Origin: Mucilaginibacter sp.
Lineage (GTDB): Bacteria > Bacteroidota > Bacteroidia > Sphingobacteriales > Sphingobacteriaceae
Direction of reading: 5' to 3'
Length of the DNA: 64,000 nucleotides
Assembly (NCBI RefSeq): GCF_025362475.1
Contig: NZ_JANYGH010000058.1
Span: 1 to 64,000 of the forward strand
The notes under the pieces were generated by a model. It ran no database searches and was not told where the DNA came from. It saw only the letters and a list, made by a program, of their open reading frames with translations. Shown here piece by piece: positions 43,575 through 52,789 of this stretch (positions are counted from its first letter, which is position 1; every line of letters starts with the position of its first letter). Position numbers and translations under genes: made by a program.

Positions 43575-44321
43575 ATGAAAATATATTTCAAAGTCCAATC
43601 GCCAATAATTTTAATTATGGTATTTATTATCCTATCGTCCTGTAACTCCTATAAAAACATCCCCTACTTCCAGGATTTAAAAAGGTCAAGCAATTTAAAC
43701 GACAACATCGATAACTTTTCACCGCTTACTATACAGACCGAAGATATTTTAGGCATAAGCGTTAGCAGCTTAAATCCAGAAGCCTGGAAAGACGAAAGCA
43801 ATAAGGAAACCGGTTACCTTGTTGATTTGGATGGTAATATCCAGTTACCGCTTGTTGGTAGCATCAAGGTAGCCGGCTTTACAACAAATGTGATAAGGCA
43901 GCAAATACAAAAAAAACTTACTACCTATTTAAAGGAACCATCAGTAAACGTACGGTTATTAAATTTCAAAATATCGGTAATAGGTGATGTTGCAAGGCCG
44001 GATGTTTTCAAAATTCAAAATGAGCGCGTAACAATAACTGAAGCGCTTGGCTTAGCCGGAGATCTTAATATTACGGGTTTACGCAACAACGTACTCCTCA
44101 TACGTGAACTTAACGGCAAGCGCGAATATGTAAACATTGATCTTACCTCGGCCAGCCTGTTTAAATCACCATACTATTATCTAAAAAACAATGATGTGAT
44201 TTACGTTCAGCCAGACAAGACCAAATCTAACTCGGGTGACAGAAGTTACCGCACTGTGAGTTTAATACTTTCTGCCCTTTCGGTGTTAACAATTGTGCTT
44301 ACAAGCGTAATAAAAAATTAA
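43575..44321 (+). CDS. Wza-like polysaccharide export lipoprotein
   Basis: The 248-residue protein has a lipoprotein signal (LSSC, lipidated Cys23) and then NIPYFQDL, the usual start of Bacteroidota Wza homologues. The Poly_export domain covers about 45-130 (IQTEDILGISVSSLNP, then GYLVDLDGNIQLPLVG). A single SLBB domain follows (about 135-215, ISVIGDVARPDVFKIQNERV). The protein ends in a hydrophobic helix (SLILSALSVLTIVLTSVIKN), as in related exporters. It should form the outer-membrane or periplasmic ring through which polymer leaves the cell. It is first in the operon and is followed after 3 bp by the Wzc-like kinase gene. Its expression probably depends on the long leader. Confidence 0.93.
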   Translation: MKIYFKVQSPIILIMVFIILSSCNSYKNIPYFQDLKRSSNLNDNIDNFSPLTIQTEDILGISVSSLNPEAWKDESNKETGYLVDLDGNIQLPLVGSIKVAGFTTNVIRQQIQKKLTTYLKEPSVNVRLLNFKISVIGDVARPDVFKIQNERVTITEALGLAGDLNITGLRNNVLLIRELNGKREYVNIDLTSASLFKSPYYYLKNNDVIYVQPDKTKSNSGDRSYRTVSLILSALSVLTIVLTSVIKN

Positions 44322-44324
44322 GGT

Positions 44325-46655
44325 ATGAAAAACGAGAACCTGTTCCTCACCACGGCCTTTGAAAACAATGAAGAAACCACATCAAAAGATGTACGTGGAC
44401 TACTTGCCAAGTATTTAAATAGCTGGCCATTTTTTGTTGTTAGTTTAGCAATTGCTTTGGGCATTGCTTATTACTGCGTTAAAAACACAAAGCCAGTATA
44501 TGATATCAGGGCAAAACTTGCTGTAAAGGATGAAAAAAAGGCCGATAACGCAAAAGAAGCCCTTGCCGAAATTGATATAGCGGGACAATCAAAAGATATT
44601 GAAAGTGAACTTGAGATGATCAAATCAAGGCCACTTATCCGCCAGGTTGTTAATGATCTTCAGTTATGGGTAAACTATAAGGAAACAGCGGCTTACAGCA
44701 GTAAAGATATTTATGCCACTACACCTATCACCTTTAACCTGATCAAACCTTCAGGCCGCTTAAAAGATCAATCATTTGCAGTTTATATTAAAGATGCCAA
44801 TACATTTTATTTAAAAACAGAAAACAGCGAATCACCAGCATACTCATTTAATACGCCGTTAAACAACAGCCTTGGCAAATGGACACTTACTAAAACAAGT
44901 AATTTCAATAATTATATAGGCAAAACAATTAATATAAACATTCAAAATCCAGAAGATATTGTAACGCTATATCAGAGTACTGTTTTAGTCACCTTAAATA
45001 AAGATGCACCGATTATTGAAATGGAATTAGAAGATGAAGTTCCTGAAAGAGGAAAAGAATTTTTAACCCAGCTTATCAAAGCGTATAAAATCTCAAGCAT
45101 CGAAGATAAAAACAAGGTTACACAAAGCACGCTCAGATTTATTGATGATAGGCTATCATCATTAACCGGCGAGTTGAATAATGTTGAAAAGGATGTTGAG
45201 GGTTTTAAAAGTAGCATTGGTTTAACGGATATATCTTCAAAATCTAAATTTTACCTGGATAATGTTCAAACAAACGATACGCGTTTAAATGATGTTAATG
45301 TTCAGCTTAATGTTATTGAAGGGATTGAACGTTATGTAAATTCAAATAGTAATGCCGAAAATGTGCCTGCAACACTTGGTATTTCAGACCCTGGATTGAT
45401 AAGCCTTGTTGATCAATTATCAAAGTTACAGTTACAACGCGATAGGTTATTAGCCACCACACCCGAGCAAAACCCAATATTTGAGCCATTAAACAGACAA
45501 ATAAGGGCTACAAAAATTGCGGTTAAGGAAACTATAAACGGAATAAAATCCTCTCTTGTTTCGGTACAGCGGGAATTAAAAAATAATAATTCGGGATTCG
45601 AAGCCTCTATCAAAAATATTCCGGGGCAGGAAAGACAGTACATAAGCATTAAACGTCAGCAAAGCATAAAAGAAAATCTGTACGTTTATTTATTGCAGAA
45701 AAAAGAGGAAGTTTCATTAAGCTACGCATCCACGCTTACCGGCATTCACACCATTGAGGATCCCTACTACGTATCGCCAAAATCAAAAAAACAAGTTCCT
45801 TATGTACTTGCTTTTCTGTTGGGCTTGGGTATCCCGGCTTCCTGCATATACGGGCGCGATCTCATAAAAAACAAAGTAGTTACCCGTGCCGAAATTGAGA
45901 AAATAACCAATGCTTCCGTTATTTGTGAGTTAAACCAGGAAAGAGGCAAAAATACAATTTTGGTACTTGAAAAAAATGCTTTTGCCATCGGCGAGCAATT
46001 CAGGTCACTACGTACCAACCTCCAAATGTTACATCCAGGCACCCAAATTGGGCGGGTTACCATGTTTACATCAAGCGTGGCCGGCGAAGGCAAAAGTTTT
46101 GTAACCAGTAATATGGGTGCAGCCCTTGCCGCCACAAGCCGTAAGGTAATAATTCTGGAACTTGATATGCGCCGGCCTAAAATATCCAGCATTTTTAATC
46201 TCCATGCTGATTATCCTGGCTTAAGCAATTATTTAAACAATGAAGTGTCACTGGATGAAATTACCCAGCCCTCTGGCATCTACCCCAACCTAACTATTAT
46301 TGGTGCCGGTACTATACCTGAAAATCCTTCAGAATTGCTTGACAGCTTTGTTCTTGATCAATTGATAAACAAGCTTCGTACCGATTATGACGACATTTTG
46401 ATTGATACCCCTCCACTGCATTTAGTTACTGATGCTATGCTGCTATCAAGGGTATGTGATGTTACGCTTTACCTTGTAAAACAAGGGTATACTGATAAAT
46501 CTGAGTTAAAGTTCATCAAACAAATAGTTAAAGAAAACAAGCTTCCAAACTTAAATATAGTGTTCAACGGTATCCAAAGAGCCAAATACGGCTATGGTTA
46601 CAAGTACGACAATAGCTATTATTCAAACAGAAAGTTAAAAAAGCAAAGAGCTTAG
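44325..46655 (+). CDS. Wzc-like polysaccharide co-polymerase and tyrosine autokinase
   Basis: The 776-residue protein has an N-terminal Wzz domain with TM1 (about 33-52). A long periplasmic helical part follows (to about 485, with GNVR-type region), then TM2 (about 491-510). The cytoplasmic BY-kinase domain has Walker A SSVAGEGKS (K590), Walker A' ILELDMRRP and Walker B DDILIDTPP. The tail carries a Tyr-rich cluster (KYGYGYKYDNSYYSNRK), the usual autophosphorylation site. It governs chain length and export together with the Wza-like protein encoded 3 bp upstream. Autophosphorylation state is thought to control assembly of the octamer. The length is normal for the Bacteroidota type, with both domains in one chain. 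Confidence 0.95.
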   Translation: MKNENLFLTTAFENNEETTSKDVRGLLAKYLNSWPFFVVSLAIALGIAYYCVKNTKPVYDIRAKLAVKDEKKADNAKEALAEIDIAGQSKDIESELEMIKSRPLIRQVVNDLQLWVNYKETAAYSSKDIYATTPITFNLIKPSGRLKDQSFAVYIKDANTFYLKTENSESPAYSFNTPLNNSLGKWTLTKTSNFNNYIGKTININIQNPEDIVTLYQSTVLVTLNKDAPIIEMELEDEVPERGKEFLTQLIKAYKISSIEDKNKVTQSTLRFIDDRLSSLTGELNNVEKDVEGFKSSIGLTDISSKSKFYLDNVQTNDTRLNDVNVQLNVIEGIERYVNSNSNAENVPATLGISDPGLISLVDQLSKLQLQRDRLLATTPEQNPIFEPLNRQIRATKIAVKETINGIKSSLVSVQRELKNNNSGFEASIKNIPGQERQYISIKRQQSIKENLYVYLLQKKEEVSLSYASTLTGIHTIEDPYYVSPKSKKQVPYVLAFLLGLGIPASCIYGRDLIKNKVVTRAEIEKITNASVICELNQERGKNTILVLEKNAFAIGEQFRSLRTNLQMLHPGTQIGRVTMFTSSVAGEGKSFVTSNMGAALAATSRKVIILELDMRRPKISSIFNLHADYPGLSNYLNNEVSLDEITQPSGIYPNLTIIGAGTIPENPSELLDSFVLDQLINKLRTDYDDILIDTPPLHLVTDAMLLSRVCDVTLYLVKQGYTDKSELKFIKQIVKENKLPNLNIVFNGIQRAKYGYGYKYDNSYYSNRKLKKQRA

Positions 46656-46752
46656 TAATCATAGCTTTTAAGTAAGCAGGGCTTTACCAAGTTCTGCTTT
46701 ATCAAATCTCAATCCCAACTTAAAATATCCAAATTCACTTTGGATAAATATC

Positions 46753-48069
46753 ATGAAAACTATTACTCAAAATATACCGGCTACATCCAAATACACAAAG
46801 GCGCTTGAATGGGGAAAGTTGATCACCATAACAGGTTCGGCCCAGTTAATTGTGCAATTGATTGGATTTTTAAGCGCCATTATAGTTATCAGGTTATTGC
46901 CCACAAAAGAATATGCGCTATACACATTAGCTAACACCATGTTGGGCACCATGATACTTTTGGCAGATGGGGGTATTTCAACCGGTGTTATGTCTCAGGG
47001 TGGCAAAATCTGGAAAGATCGCGAAAAACTTGGTTTGGTTATAGCTACCGGTTTAGATCTCAGAAAAAAGTTTGCCATTGGCAGTCTTATCGTAGCCATA
47101 CCAATCTTGCTGTATCTGCTACTGCATCATGGCGCAAGTTGGTTAATGGCTATATTAATCACCCTATCTCTTATACCTGCATTTTTCACATCGTTGTCTG
47201 GTACTTTGCTGGAGGTGGCGCCAAAACTAAAACAGGATATTGCACCGCTTCAAAAAATACAGGTTGGTACAAACGCGTTAAGATTAGTACTTATTGGCCT
47301 CACTATATTTACCTTTCCCTGGGCATATTTAGCTGTACTTGCCTCGGGTTTACCGCAAATTTGGGCAAACCTGCAGTTAAGAAAAACATCATTTAATTAC
47401 GCCAATTTTAAACAACAGCCAGATCCTGCTATCAGGAAAGATATATTGGAATTTGTTAAACGCATTTTACCGGGTGCTATATATTACTGTGCTTCCGGGC
47501 AAATCACTATCTGGCTCATCTCAATTTTCGGGTCAACCACCTCAGTTGCGCAGGTAGGTGCTTTGGGAAGGTTAGTTATGGTATTAGGCATTTTTAATGT
47601 TCTTTTTTCTACACTCATATCTCCCCGCTTTGCGCGCTTACCCAATAACAGGAAAGTATTGCTAAGTAATTACCTTAAAATACAGGTAATATTGTTTGCA
47701 CTCATGGCCATATTAATTATTATGGTTTGGCAATTCTCTACTCAAATATTATGGGTATTAGGGCCAGCATATATAAATCTTAAAAAAGAGGTTGTATTAA
47801 ACATAGGCGGTAGTTGCCTTGGCTTAATCGCCGGGTCATCCTTTTCCCTTTATACTCATCGTGGCTGGGCTATAAAACCTATCATTCTTATTCCACTTAG
47901 CATATCTGCCATAGCTGTATCCGCATCGTTAATTGACATTTCAACGCTGCACGGAATTTTGCTACTAAATATTTATGTAGCCTCGTTTGAGGTGATTATG
48001 CACATGGCTTATAGCATCATAATGATTAAAAATGTTAAAATATCAAATGAAGGAGATGTCGCTACTTAG
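46753..48069 (+). CDS. Wzx-like polysaccharide flippase
   Basis: The 438-residue protein has about 12 TM segments of the MATE/MVF (RfbX) fold. The first helices read ITGSAQLIVQLIGFLSAIIVI, and a conserved polar pattern TLANTMLGTMILLADGGIST is typical of Wzx proteins. It should move lipid-linked repeat units across the inner membrane. It is the third gene, 97 bp after the kinase. The next gene starts inside its 3' end (overlap of about 20 bp), so translation of the two may be coupled. The length fits the family and no key features are missing. Confidence 0.88.
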   Translation: MKTITQNIPATSKYTKALEWGKLITITGSAQLIVQLIGFLSAIIVIRLLPTKEYALYTLANTMLGTMILLADGGISTGVMSQGGKIWKDREKLGLVIATGLDLRKKFAIGSLIVAIPILLYLLLHHGASWLMAILITLSLIPAFFTSLSGTLLEVAPKLKQDIAPLQKIQVGTNALRLVLIGLTIFTFPWAYLAVLASGLPQIWANLQLRKTSFNYANFKQQPDPAIRKDILEFVKRILPGAIYYCASGQITIWLISIFGSTTSVAQVGALGRLVMVLGIFNVLFSTLISPRFARLPNNRKVLLSNYLKIQVILFALMAILIIMVWQFSTQILWVLGPAYINLKKEVVLNIGGSCLGLIAGSSFSLYTHRGWAIKPIILIPLSISAIAVSASLIDISTLHGILLLNIYVASFEVIMHMAYSIIMIKNVKISNEGDVAT

Positions 48070-49045
48070 CCAATTGCCACAAATTACATCCAAAAAAGGA
48101 TGGCCATGGGATGAAGAGGTAGTTTTAAATAATTACGATTCAAAACAGCATTGGCCCAAAATATCCATAGTTACCCCAAGCTATAACCAGGGTAATTACA
48201 TTGAAGAAACCATCCGCTCCATCCTGTTACAAAACTATCCCAACCTGGAATATATCATCATCGATGGCGGCAGTACTGATGATACGGTACAGATCATTAA
48301 AAAATATGAACGCTGGATAACTTTTTGGGTAAGCGAAAAAGATAAAGGCCAGGCCAACGCTATTAATAAGGGAATTGAAAAATGTACCGGTGATATTTTT
48401 AACTGGATAAACAGTGATGATTACCTATCGCCAAAAGCATTGGTAAACATTGCCGGTGCTTTTGTAAAAGGTCGTACAGTGGCAGGTAGCGTATTTAATT
48501 TTTACGATGACAATCCTGACTTTAAGGATATTATAAAAAATAAAGATCTGTCAATAGACAAGTTTTTATCGCTAAAAGACACATTTCACCAACCGGGGAT
48601 ATGGTGCGATCTGGATAATATAAAAGCTACGGGTAAATTCTCCGAAAGTTCATCCTACTATTTCGACAGGATATTTTTCTCAAGTTACTTCTTGCAGTTT
48701 AATGAAGTAATGTACATCGATGATATACTGGTTCACTTCAGATATCATGAAAATTCAAAAACACTGGTAATCAGGGATAGTAAGGCAGATGAACTTATAG
48801 ATCACTATATGTTACTGCTTAAAAACCCGATGTTTAAAACTAACCGGAAACAACTGTTAAGAGGCCTAAACTATCAATTGCTTCCAGAAAAACATATCAG
48901 TAACTGGGAATATGAAAACGCACATAAAAAGTTAAAAAGCAGGCTATCAAGTTACTTCGCATTAATGATAAAAAACCCCGGGCTTTTAATATCCCGTCAT
49001 TTTTTCACCAAGTTTAAAAGGAGTGTGCTTTACAATTTAACTTAA
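48047..49045 (+). CDS. Family 2 glycosyltransferase
   Basis: From the ATG at 48047 the protein has 332 residues; ATGs at 48032 and 48056 are alternatives and all overlap the flippase end. The GT-A fold is clear: ISIVTPSYNQGNYIEETIRS, then IIDGGSTDDTVQIIKKY, the D-x-D-like WINSDDYLSP, and a late TFHQPGIWCDL segment. The first strand and the acidic metal site are intact. It transfers a sugar from a nucleotide donor to the lipid-linked repeat unit on the cytoplasmic face. Donor and acceptor are unknown. It is the first transferase gene of the operon. Confidence 0.9.
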   Translation: MKEMSLLSQLPQITSKKGWPWDEEVVLNNYDSKQHWPKISIVTPSYNQGNYIEETIRSILLQNYPNLEYIIIDGGSTDDTVQIIKKYERWITFWVSEKDKGQANAINKGIEKCTGDIFNWINSDDYLSPKALVNIAGAFVKGRTVAGSVFNFYDDNPDFKDIIKNKDLSIDKFLSLKDTFHQPGIWCDLDNIKATGKFSESSSYYFDRIFFSSYFLQFNEVMYIDDILVHFRYHENSKTLVIRDSKADELIDHYMLLLKNPMFKTNRKQLLRGLNYQLLPEKHISNWEYENAHKKLKSRLSSYFALMIKNPGLLISRHFFTKFKRSVLYNLT

Positions 49046-49081
49046 TGTGGATAGCCTTTCTGGAAACAAGCAACAAACTAA

Positions 49082-50215
49082 ATGAAAATCACTTTTATAT
49101 GTAGCTCTTTGCAAATCGGCAGTGATGGTGTTGGCGATTATGTACGCCGGCTGGCATGTGAACTTATCAAGACCGGGCACCAGGTAAATGCTATTGCATT
49201 GAAGGATAGTTATACCAGTGTTATTGAAACAGATGTACAAGTATTTGACAATATAGAACTCCAGGTATTTCGCCTGCCTGCATCGTTAAATACTGTTGAT
49301 CGTTACAACTATTTAAGCAAGCAGGTAAATCTTTTTAAGCCCGATGTTATAAGCTTACAATATGTTGGTTTTGGATTTCATAAATACGGGCTTCCGTTAG
49401 ATATTTTACTTAACCTTCGCAAAGCGATTGGCAGTACCCGGTTACAAATAATGCTTCATGAGCTTTGGTGTGGCATGGCAGTAAACGCGGGTTTTAAAGA
49501 AAAAGTGCTTGGCAACTTACAAAAACTGTTTTTGAAAACACTCATTACTGTTTTAAATCCCGAAACAATTTTTACAAGTATAAAGCCTTATCTACTTTTC
49601 TTAAAAACAATAGGGATCAACGCAACGGTGGTTCCAATATTTGGAAACATCCCCACAAATGAGTTTGGCAGTGATAGTGATTGGGAAAACCTGACTAAGT
49701 CTGCTAATCTTTCCAATTTAATATCCCCCCCTCAAAAATGGCTTGTATTAGGCTTTTTTGGCACAACTTATAACTGCCCCGGTTTAGATAAGTTGCTGAA
49801 CACAGCAAGCATAGCAGCGCAATCTGCAGGTTTAAATCTCGGCATTTTGGCAATCGGTCATAGTCGGGGCCAAAATGTAGGCGATATGGCACAAAATATG
49901 CGTAACGTAACTTATTGGCAAACAGGCGCCCTATCGCCTGGCATGATTAATCATTGCATGCAGCTTGTAGATATAGGCGTAGTAACAAGTCCGGTTGATG
50001 GCATAGATAAAAGCGGATCGGCAATAACCTGGATGGAAAGGGGAATTCCGGTTATAATTTCAGCAAACGATAAAACCTACATTGAACACGAAATGCCAAA
50101 ACTTGGTATTTACCAGGCATCTTCGCCCGGTGCTGTTGTAAATGCTTACAAAGCAAAAAAAGTTTTAAAGCCTAAATCTAACCTCAAAGCTGCGGTCATC
50201 GCGTACGCAAAATAA
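49082..50215 (+). CDS. Glycosyltransferase (GT-B, GT4-like)
   Basis: The 377-residue protein begins like a GT4 enzyme (MKITFICSSLQIGSDGVGDY, then VRRLACELIKTGHQVNAIAL). It has a Rossmann-like C-terminal half with LVLGFFGTTYNCPGLDKLL and TSPVDGIDKSGSAITWMERG before a standard nucleotide-sugar site. The classic E-x7-E pair is not obvious, so it belongs to a divergent branch. It resembles the protein at 52790-53899 in layout and in the K-S-G segment, suggesting an internal duplication. It is expected to act on the cytoplasmic face of the inner membrane. The gene follows the GT2 gene by 36 bp. Confidence 0.8.
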   Translation: MKITFICSSLQIGSDGVGDYVRRLACELIKTGHQVNAIALKDSYTSVIETDVQVFDNIELQVFRLPASLNTVDRYNYLSKQVNLFKPDVISLQYVGFGFHKYGLPLDILLNLRKAIGSTRLQIMLHELWCGMAVNAGFKEKVLGNLQKLFLKTLITVLNPETIFTSIKPYLLFLKTIGINATVVPIFGNIPTNEFGSDSDWENLTKSANLSNLISPPQKWLVLGFFGTTYNCPGLDKLLNTASIAAQSAGLNLGILAIGHSRGQNVGDMAQNMRNVTYWQTGALSPGMINHCMQLVDIGVVTSPVDGIDKSGSAITWMERGIPVIISANDKTYIEHEMPKLGIYQASSPGAVVNAYKAKKVLKPKSNLKAAVIAYAK

Positions 50216-50313
50216 GGCTCCAAATACAATCAAAAATAGCTTCCTGATTAACGTGCTACCTGGGTAAGCCATGTGCAAAATTTGTCAACCTAATTGCTCA
50301 AACACTATTCGAT

Positions 50314-51426
50314 ATGACTCCCTACAGAAAAAAGATATTACTAATTGGCCATACAGATGGTCTGGGAGGTGCCCAAACCGCCTATCACGAGTTATTTGAT
50401 TTTATTAAACAAGAAGGATATGATGTTAAGATTATTAATTTAACAGATAGAACCATTAAAGAGCAGCCTTTTGGACAGGATATTTTGATAGGATGTATTG
50501 AGCACAAGGTTTCTGGAGCATTTCAAAAAATCAAAAAATACCTGTCATTAATTTCTGCGGGTTTATCTGCTAAGTTCTTCCATCCCGATATTTTTGTAAG
50601 CATTGGATTATCAAACTCAGCCAATTTTATATCCGGTTTTTTACCCGGCAATTGTTTCAAAATAGCCCAGGATTTTATAGCCAACAGATCAAAGGAAGAA
50701 ATGATCTGGAACGAGAGCCGTAAAAAATTCAACGGCATTGCCGTTCAGGCACCTTCAATGCTTAATTACTGGAAAGCCACTCTTGATAATCCTACCGATG
50801 TAAACTGGCTCCCATGCTTTCCGCAACCACCTGTTGAGGGTGTTTTAAAAACAATGAATAGCAAACCCAAAGGGCAAATTAAACTGGCTTATTTTGGCAG
50901 ACTGGCTGGTAATAAAGGATTGCCATTATTGTTTAATGCACTTGCCACGTTACCAAACTCAAGCAATTTAGCCCTCGATTTATGGGGAAAAGGCGAAAAA
51001 GAAGCTGATTTAAAACAACTTGCAAAAGAACTTGATATTGAAGAAAAGGTAAAGTTTTTAGGTGGTTACCCCGGTGAACGGGAAGGCGCCGAATTGATGG
51101 CATCATATGATGCACTGGTTTTAACATCAACAGAAATGGAAGGCCTGCCACTTATTTTGTTAGAATCAATGGCTTACGGTTTACCATTTATGGCCACCAA
51201 TATTGGCGCCATTGCTGATTGTTGCATAGGCAATTCAGAAGCTATTTTGGTTCAGCCAACTCAGGATAACATAACCATAGGTTTGGCTTTACTGGTAAGT
51301 AACATACAAAACAATCTATTTGACCCCAAGAGATTGAGGCAATATTACGAGCAAAATTTCTCGCCTGGCGTAATGGCTTCCCGTTGGAAAGAATGCCTTG
51401 ATAATCCCCAAATATTTTTTTCATGA
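50314..51426 (+). CDS. Family 4 glycosyltransferase
   Basis: The 370-residue protein has a full GT-B fold. The N-terminal half opens ILLIGHTDGLGGAQTAYHEL, with the G-G-A-Q acceptor loop. The C-terminal half has LAYFGRLAGNKGLPLLFNAL, LDLWGKGEKEADLKQLAKEL and the E-x7-E donor motif in LTSTEMEGLPLILLESMAYG. It is a retaining transferase expected to add one sugar to the growing repeat. Its stop overlaps (ATGA) with the start of a 29-codon frame, see 51423. The gene is flanked by gaps of about 100 and 165 bp. Confidence 0.92.
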   Translation: MTPYRKKILLIGHTDGLGGAQTAYHELFDFIKQEGYDVKIINLTDRTIKEQPFGQDILIGCIEHKVSGAFQKIKKYLSLISAGLSAKFFHPDIFVSIGLSNSANFISGFLPGNCFKIAQDFIANRSKEEMIWNESRKKFNGIAVQAPSMLNYWKATLDNPTDVNWLPCFPQPPVEGVLKTMNSKPKGQIKLAYFGRLAGNKGLPLLFNALATLPNSSNLALDLWGKGEKEADLKQLAKELDIEEKVKFLGGYPGEREGAELMASYDALVLTSTEMEGLPLILLESMAYGLPFMATNIGAIADCCIGNSEAILVQPTQDNITIGLALLVSNIQNNLFDPKRLRQYYEQNFSPGVMASRWKECLDNPQIFFS

Positions 51427-51512
51427 ATCAAACCAAAACCATATTGATAACCGGATACTCCTTAAACAATGGCTTAAAGCAAGTAGTTAATTGGGCAAAA
51501 ATCAATGCCTGA
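51423..51512 (+). pseudogene. ATGA-coupled 29-residue frame, possible remnant gene start
   Basis: An ATG overlaps the stop of the upstream transferase (ATGA). The frame reads MNQTKTILITGYSLNNGLKQ and ends after 29 codons at a TGA (51510-51512). ILITG resembles the first strand of a Rossmann or GT-B protein. It may be the start of a gene whose remainder was lost before the acyltransferase at 51592, or it may be chance. Confidence 0.3.
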
Positions 51513-51591
51513 TCTTCGCGGTTATTATTACATGTTGTGTTTAATAGATAAATAAACGTTTTACCCCTCACGTTACCCATAGCAACATCTC

Positions 51592-52761
51592 ATGAAACAC
51601 AACCCCCAGCTTGATGCGTTACGCGCTTTGGCTGCCTTAGCAATAATTGCCTTTCATTACCTGCTTTTTCCTGCAGGGTGGATAGGCGTTCAATTCTTCT
51701 TTGTGTTATCGGGATTTTTAATTTCCGGTATAATTTTAAAAGGTAAAAAACAATACGCGCACACAGGAATGACCGCTTTTTTTAAAGATTTTTATAAACG
51801 CCGCGTATTGCGTTTATTTCCTCTTTATTACGGTTACGTTTTAATACTCGGCATATCCTATTTGTTTTTAAAAAAGCCCGAGGCACTGAATATTGAATGG
51901 CCATGGCTGCTTACTTATACACTCAATTTTAGATGGTTATTTAACGGCTACACATTTCATATGGTTTATGGCCATTTATGGAGTTTATCGCTTGAATGGC
52001 AATTTTACCTGGTATGGCCGCTTTTTTTATGGTTGTTACCTAAAAAAAGCGCGACAATGGTATTTTGCTGGTTAATTCCGTTAGCAATGGTTATCAGAAT
52101 ATTAGCATACGTTATTTGCAACCATATTCAATACCTCGTGGGTTTTAATGGAAATGCCAAAGCAGAAGCTCTGGCACCCTATGTATTGCCTTTTTCACAT
52201 CTTGACGCCTTTGTTTTAGGCGCCCTATTGTGTAATGAAAAAGTCAGAAAAGTATTGAGTAAGCCACTCTGGGTATATTCAAGCATGGCGCTCACTGTAA
52301 CAGCAGGCCTACTGCTTGTTATTACCATACCCGCGTATTCATTGGCATCATTGGGCTGGCCAAGTAATTTACCATCTGCCTATCAATGGATATGGGGTTA
52401 TTCGTTACTCAACTTCACAAGTGCCACCATTATTGCGGCAATTATTGAGCGAAAAAATGCCAGTTTATTTTCATTTACACGTTTACGTCTCTTACAATAC
52501 CTGGGTAAAATTTCTTACGGCATATATGTTTACCATCCCCTGTTGGTGTTTGCAATGTTTGCCATCCGGGACAAAGTAAGCCCGTTCCCCGGTAAAAGTT
52601 TATTGGAATTGCTATTGATAATGATATTGACATCTATAGTTGCCCATTTTTCATACCACTTATGGGAGAAACACTTTATCAAAAAGAAGAAAATAAAAAC
52701 AGCAATAACTAAACCATTGCCTGAACCCGAAGTAGAATCTGAAATACTTTATACCAATTAA
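51592..52761 (+). CDS. Acyltransferase family 3 membrane protein (OafA-like)
   Basis: The 389-residue protein has about 10 TM helices of the Acyl_transf_3 family. The N-terminus carries the conserved motif pattern (LDALRALAALAIIAFHYLLF with the catalytic-type His, then GVQFFFVLSGFLISGIIL). A later arginine-rich segment (FYKRRVLRLFPLYYGY) follows the family pattern. These proteins O-acylate (usually acetylate) sugars of exported polysaccharides. A second, soluble hexapeptide acyltransferase is encoded at 60687, so two different acyl modifications are likely. The C-terminal tail (about 355-389) is charged and cytoplasmic. The gene is the sixth full gene of the operon. Confidence 0.92.
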   Translation: MKHNPQLDALRALAALAIIAFHYLLFPAGWIGVQFFFVLSGFLISGIILKGKKQYAHTGMTAFFKDFYKRRVLRLFPLYYGYVLILGISYLFLKKPEALNIEWPWLLTYTLNFRWLFNGYTFHMVYGHLWSLSLEWQFYLVWPLFLWLLPKKSATMVFCWLIPLAMVIRILAYVICNHIQYLVGFNGNAKAEALAPYVLPFSHLDAFVLGALLCNEKVRKVLSKPLWVYSSMALTVTAGLLLVITIPAYSLASLGWPSNLPSAYQWIWGYSLLNFTSATIIAAIIERKNASLFSFTRLRLLQYLGKISYGIYVYHPLLVFAMFAIRDKVSPFPGKSLLELLLIMILTSIVAHFSYHLWEKHFIKKKKIKTAITKPLPEPEVESEILYTN

Positions 52762-52789
52762 GCTCAAAGAAATTAATTTATAATTTTAA

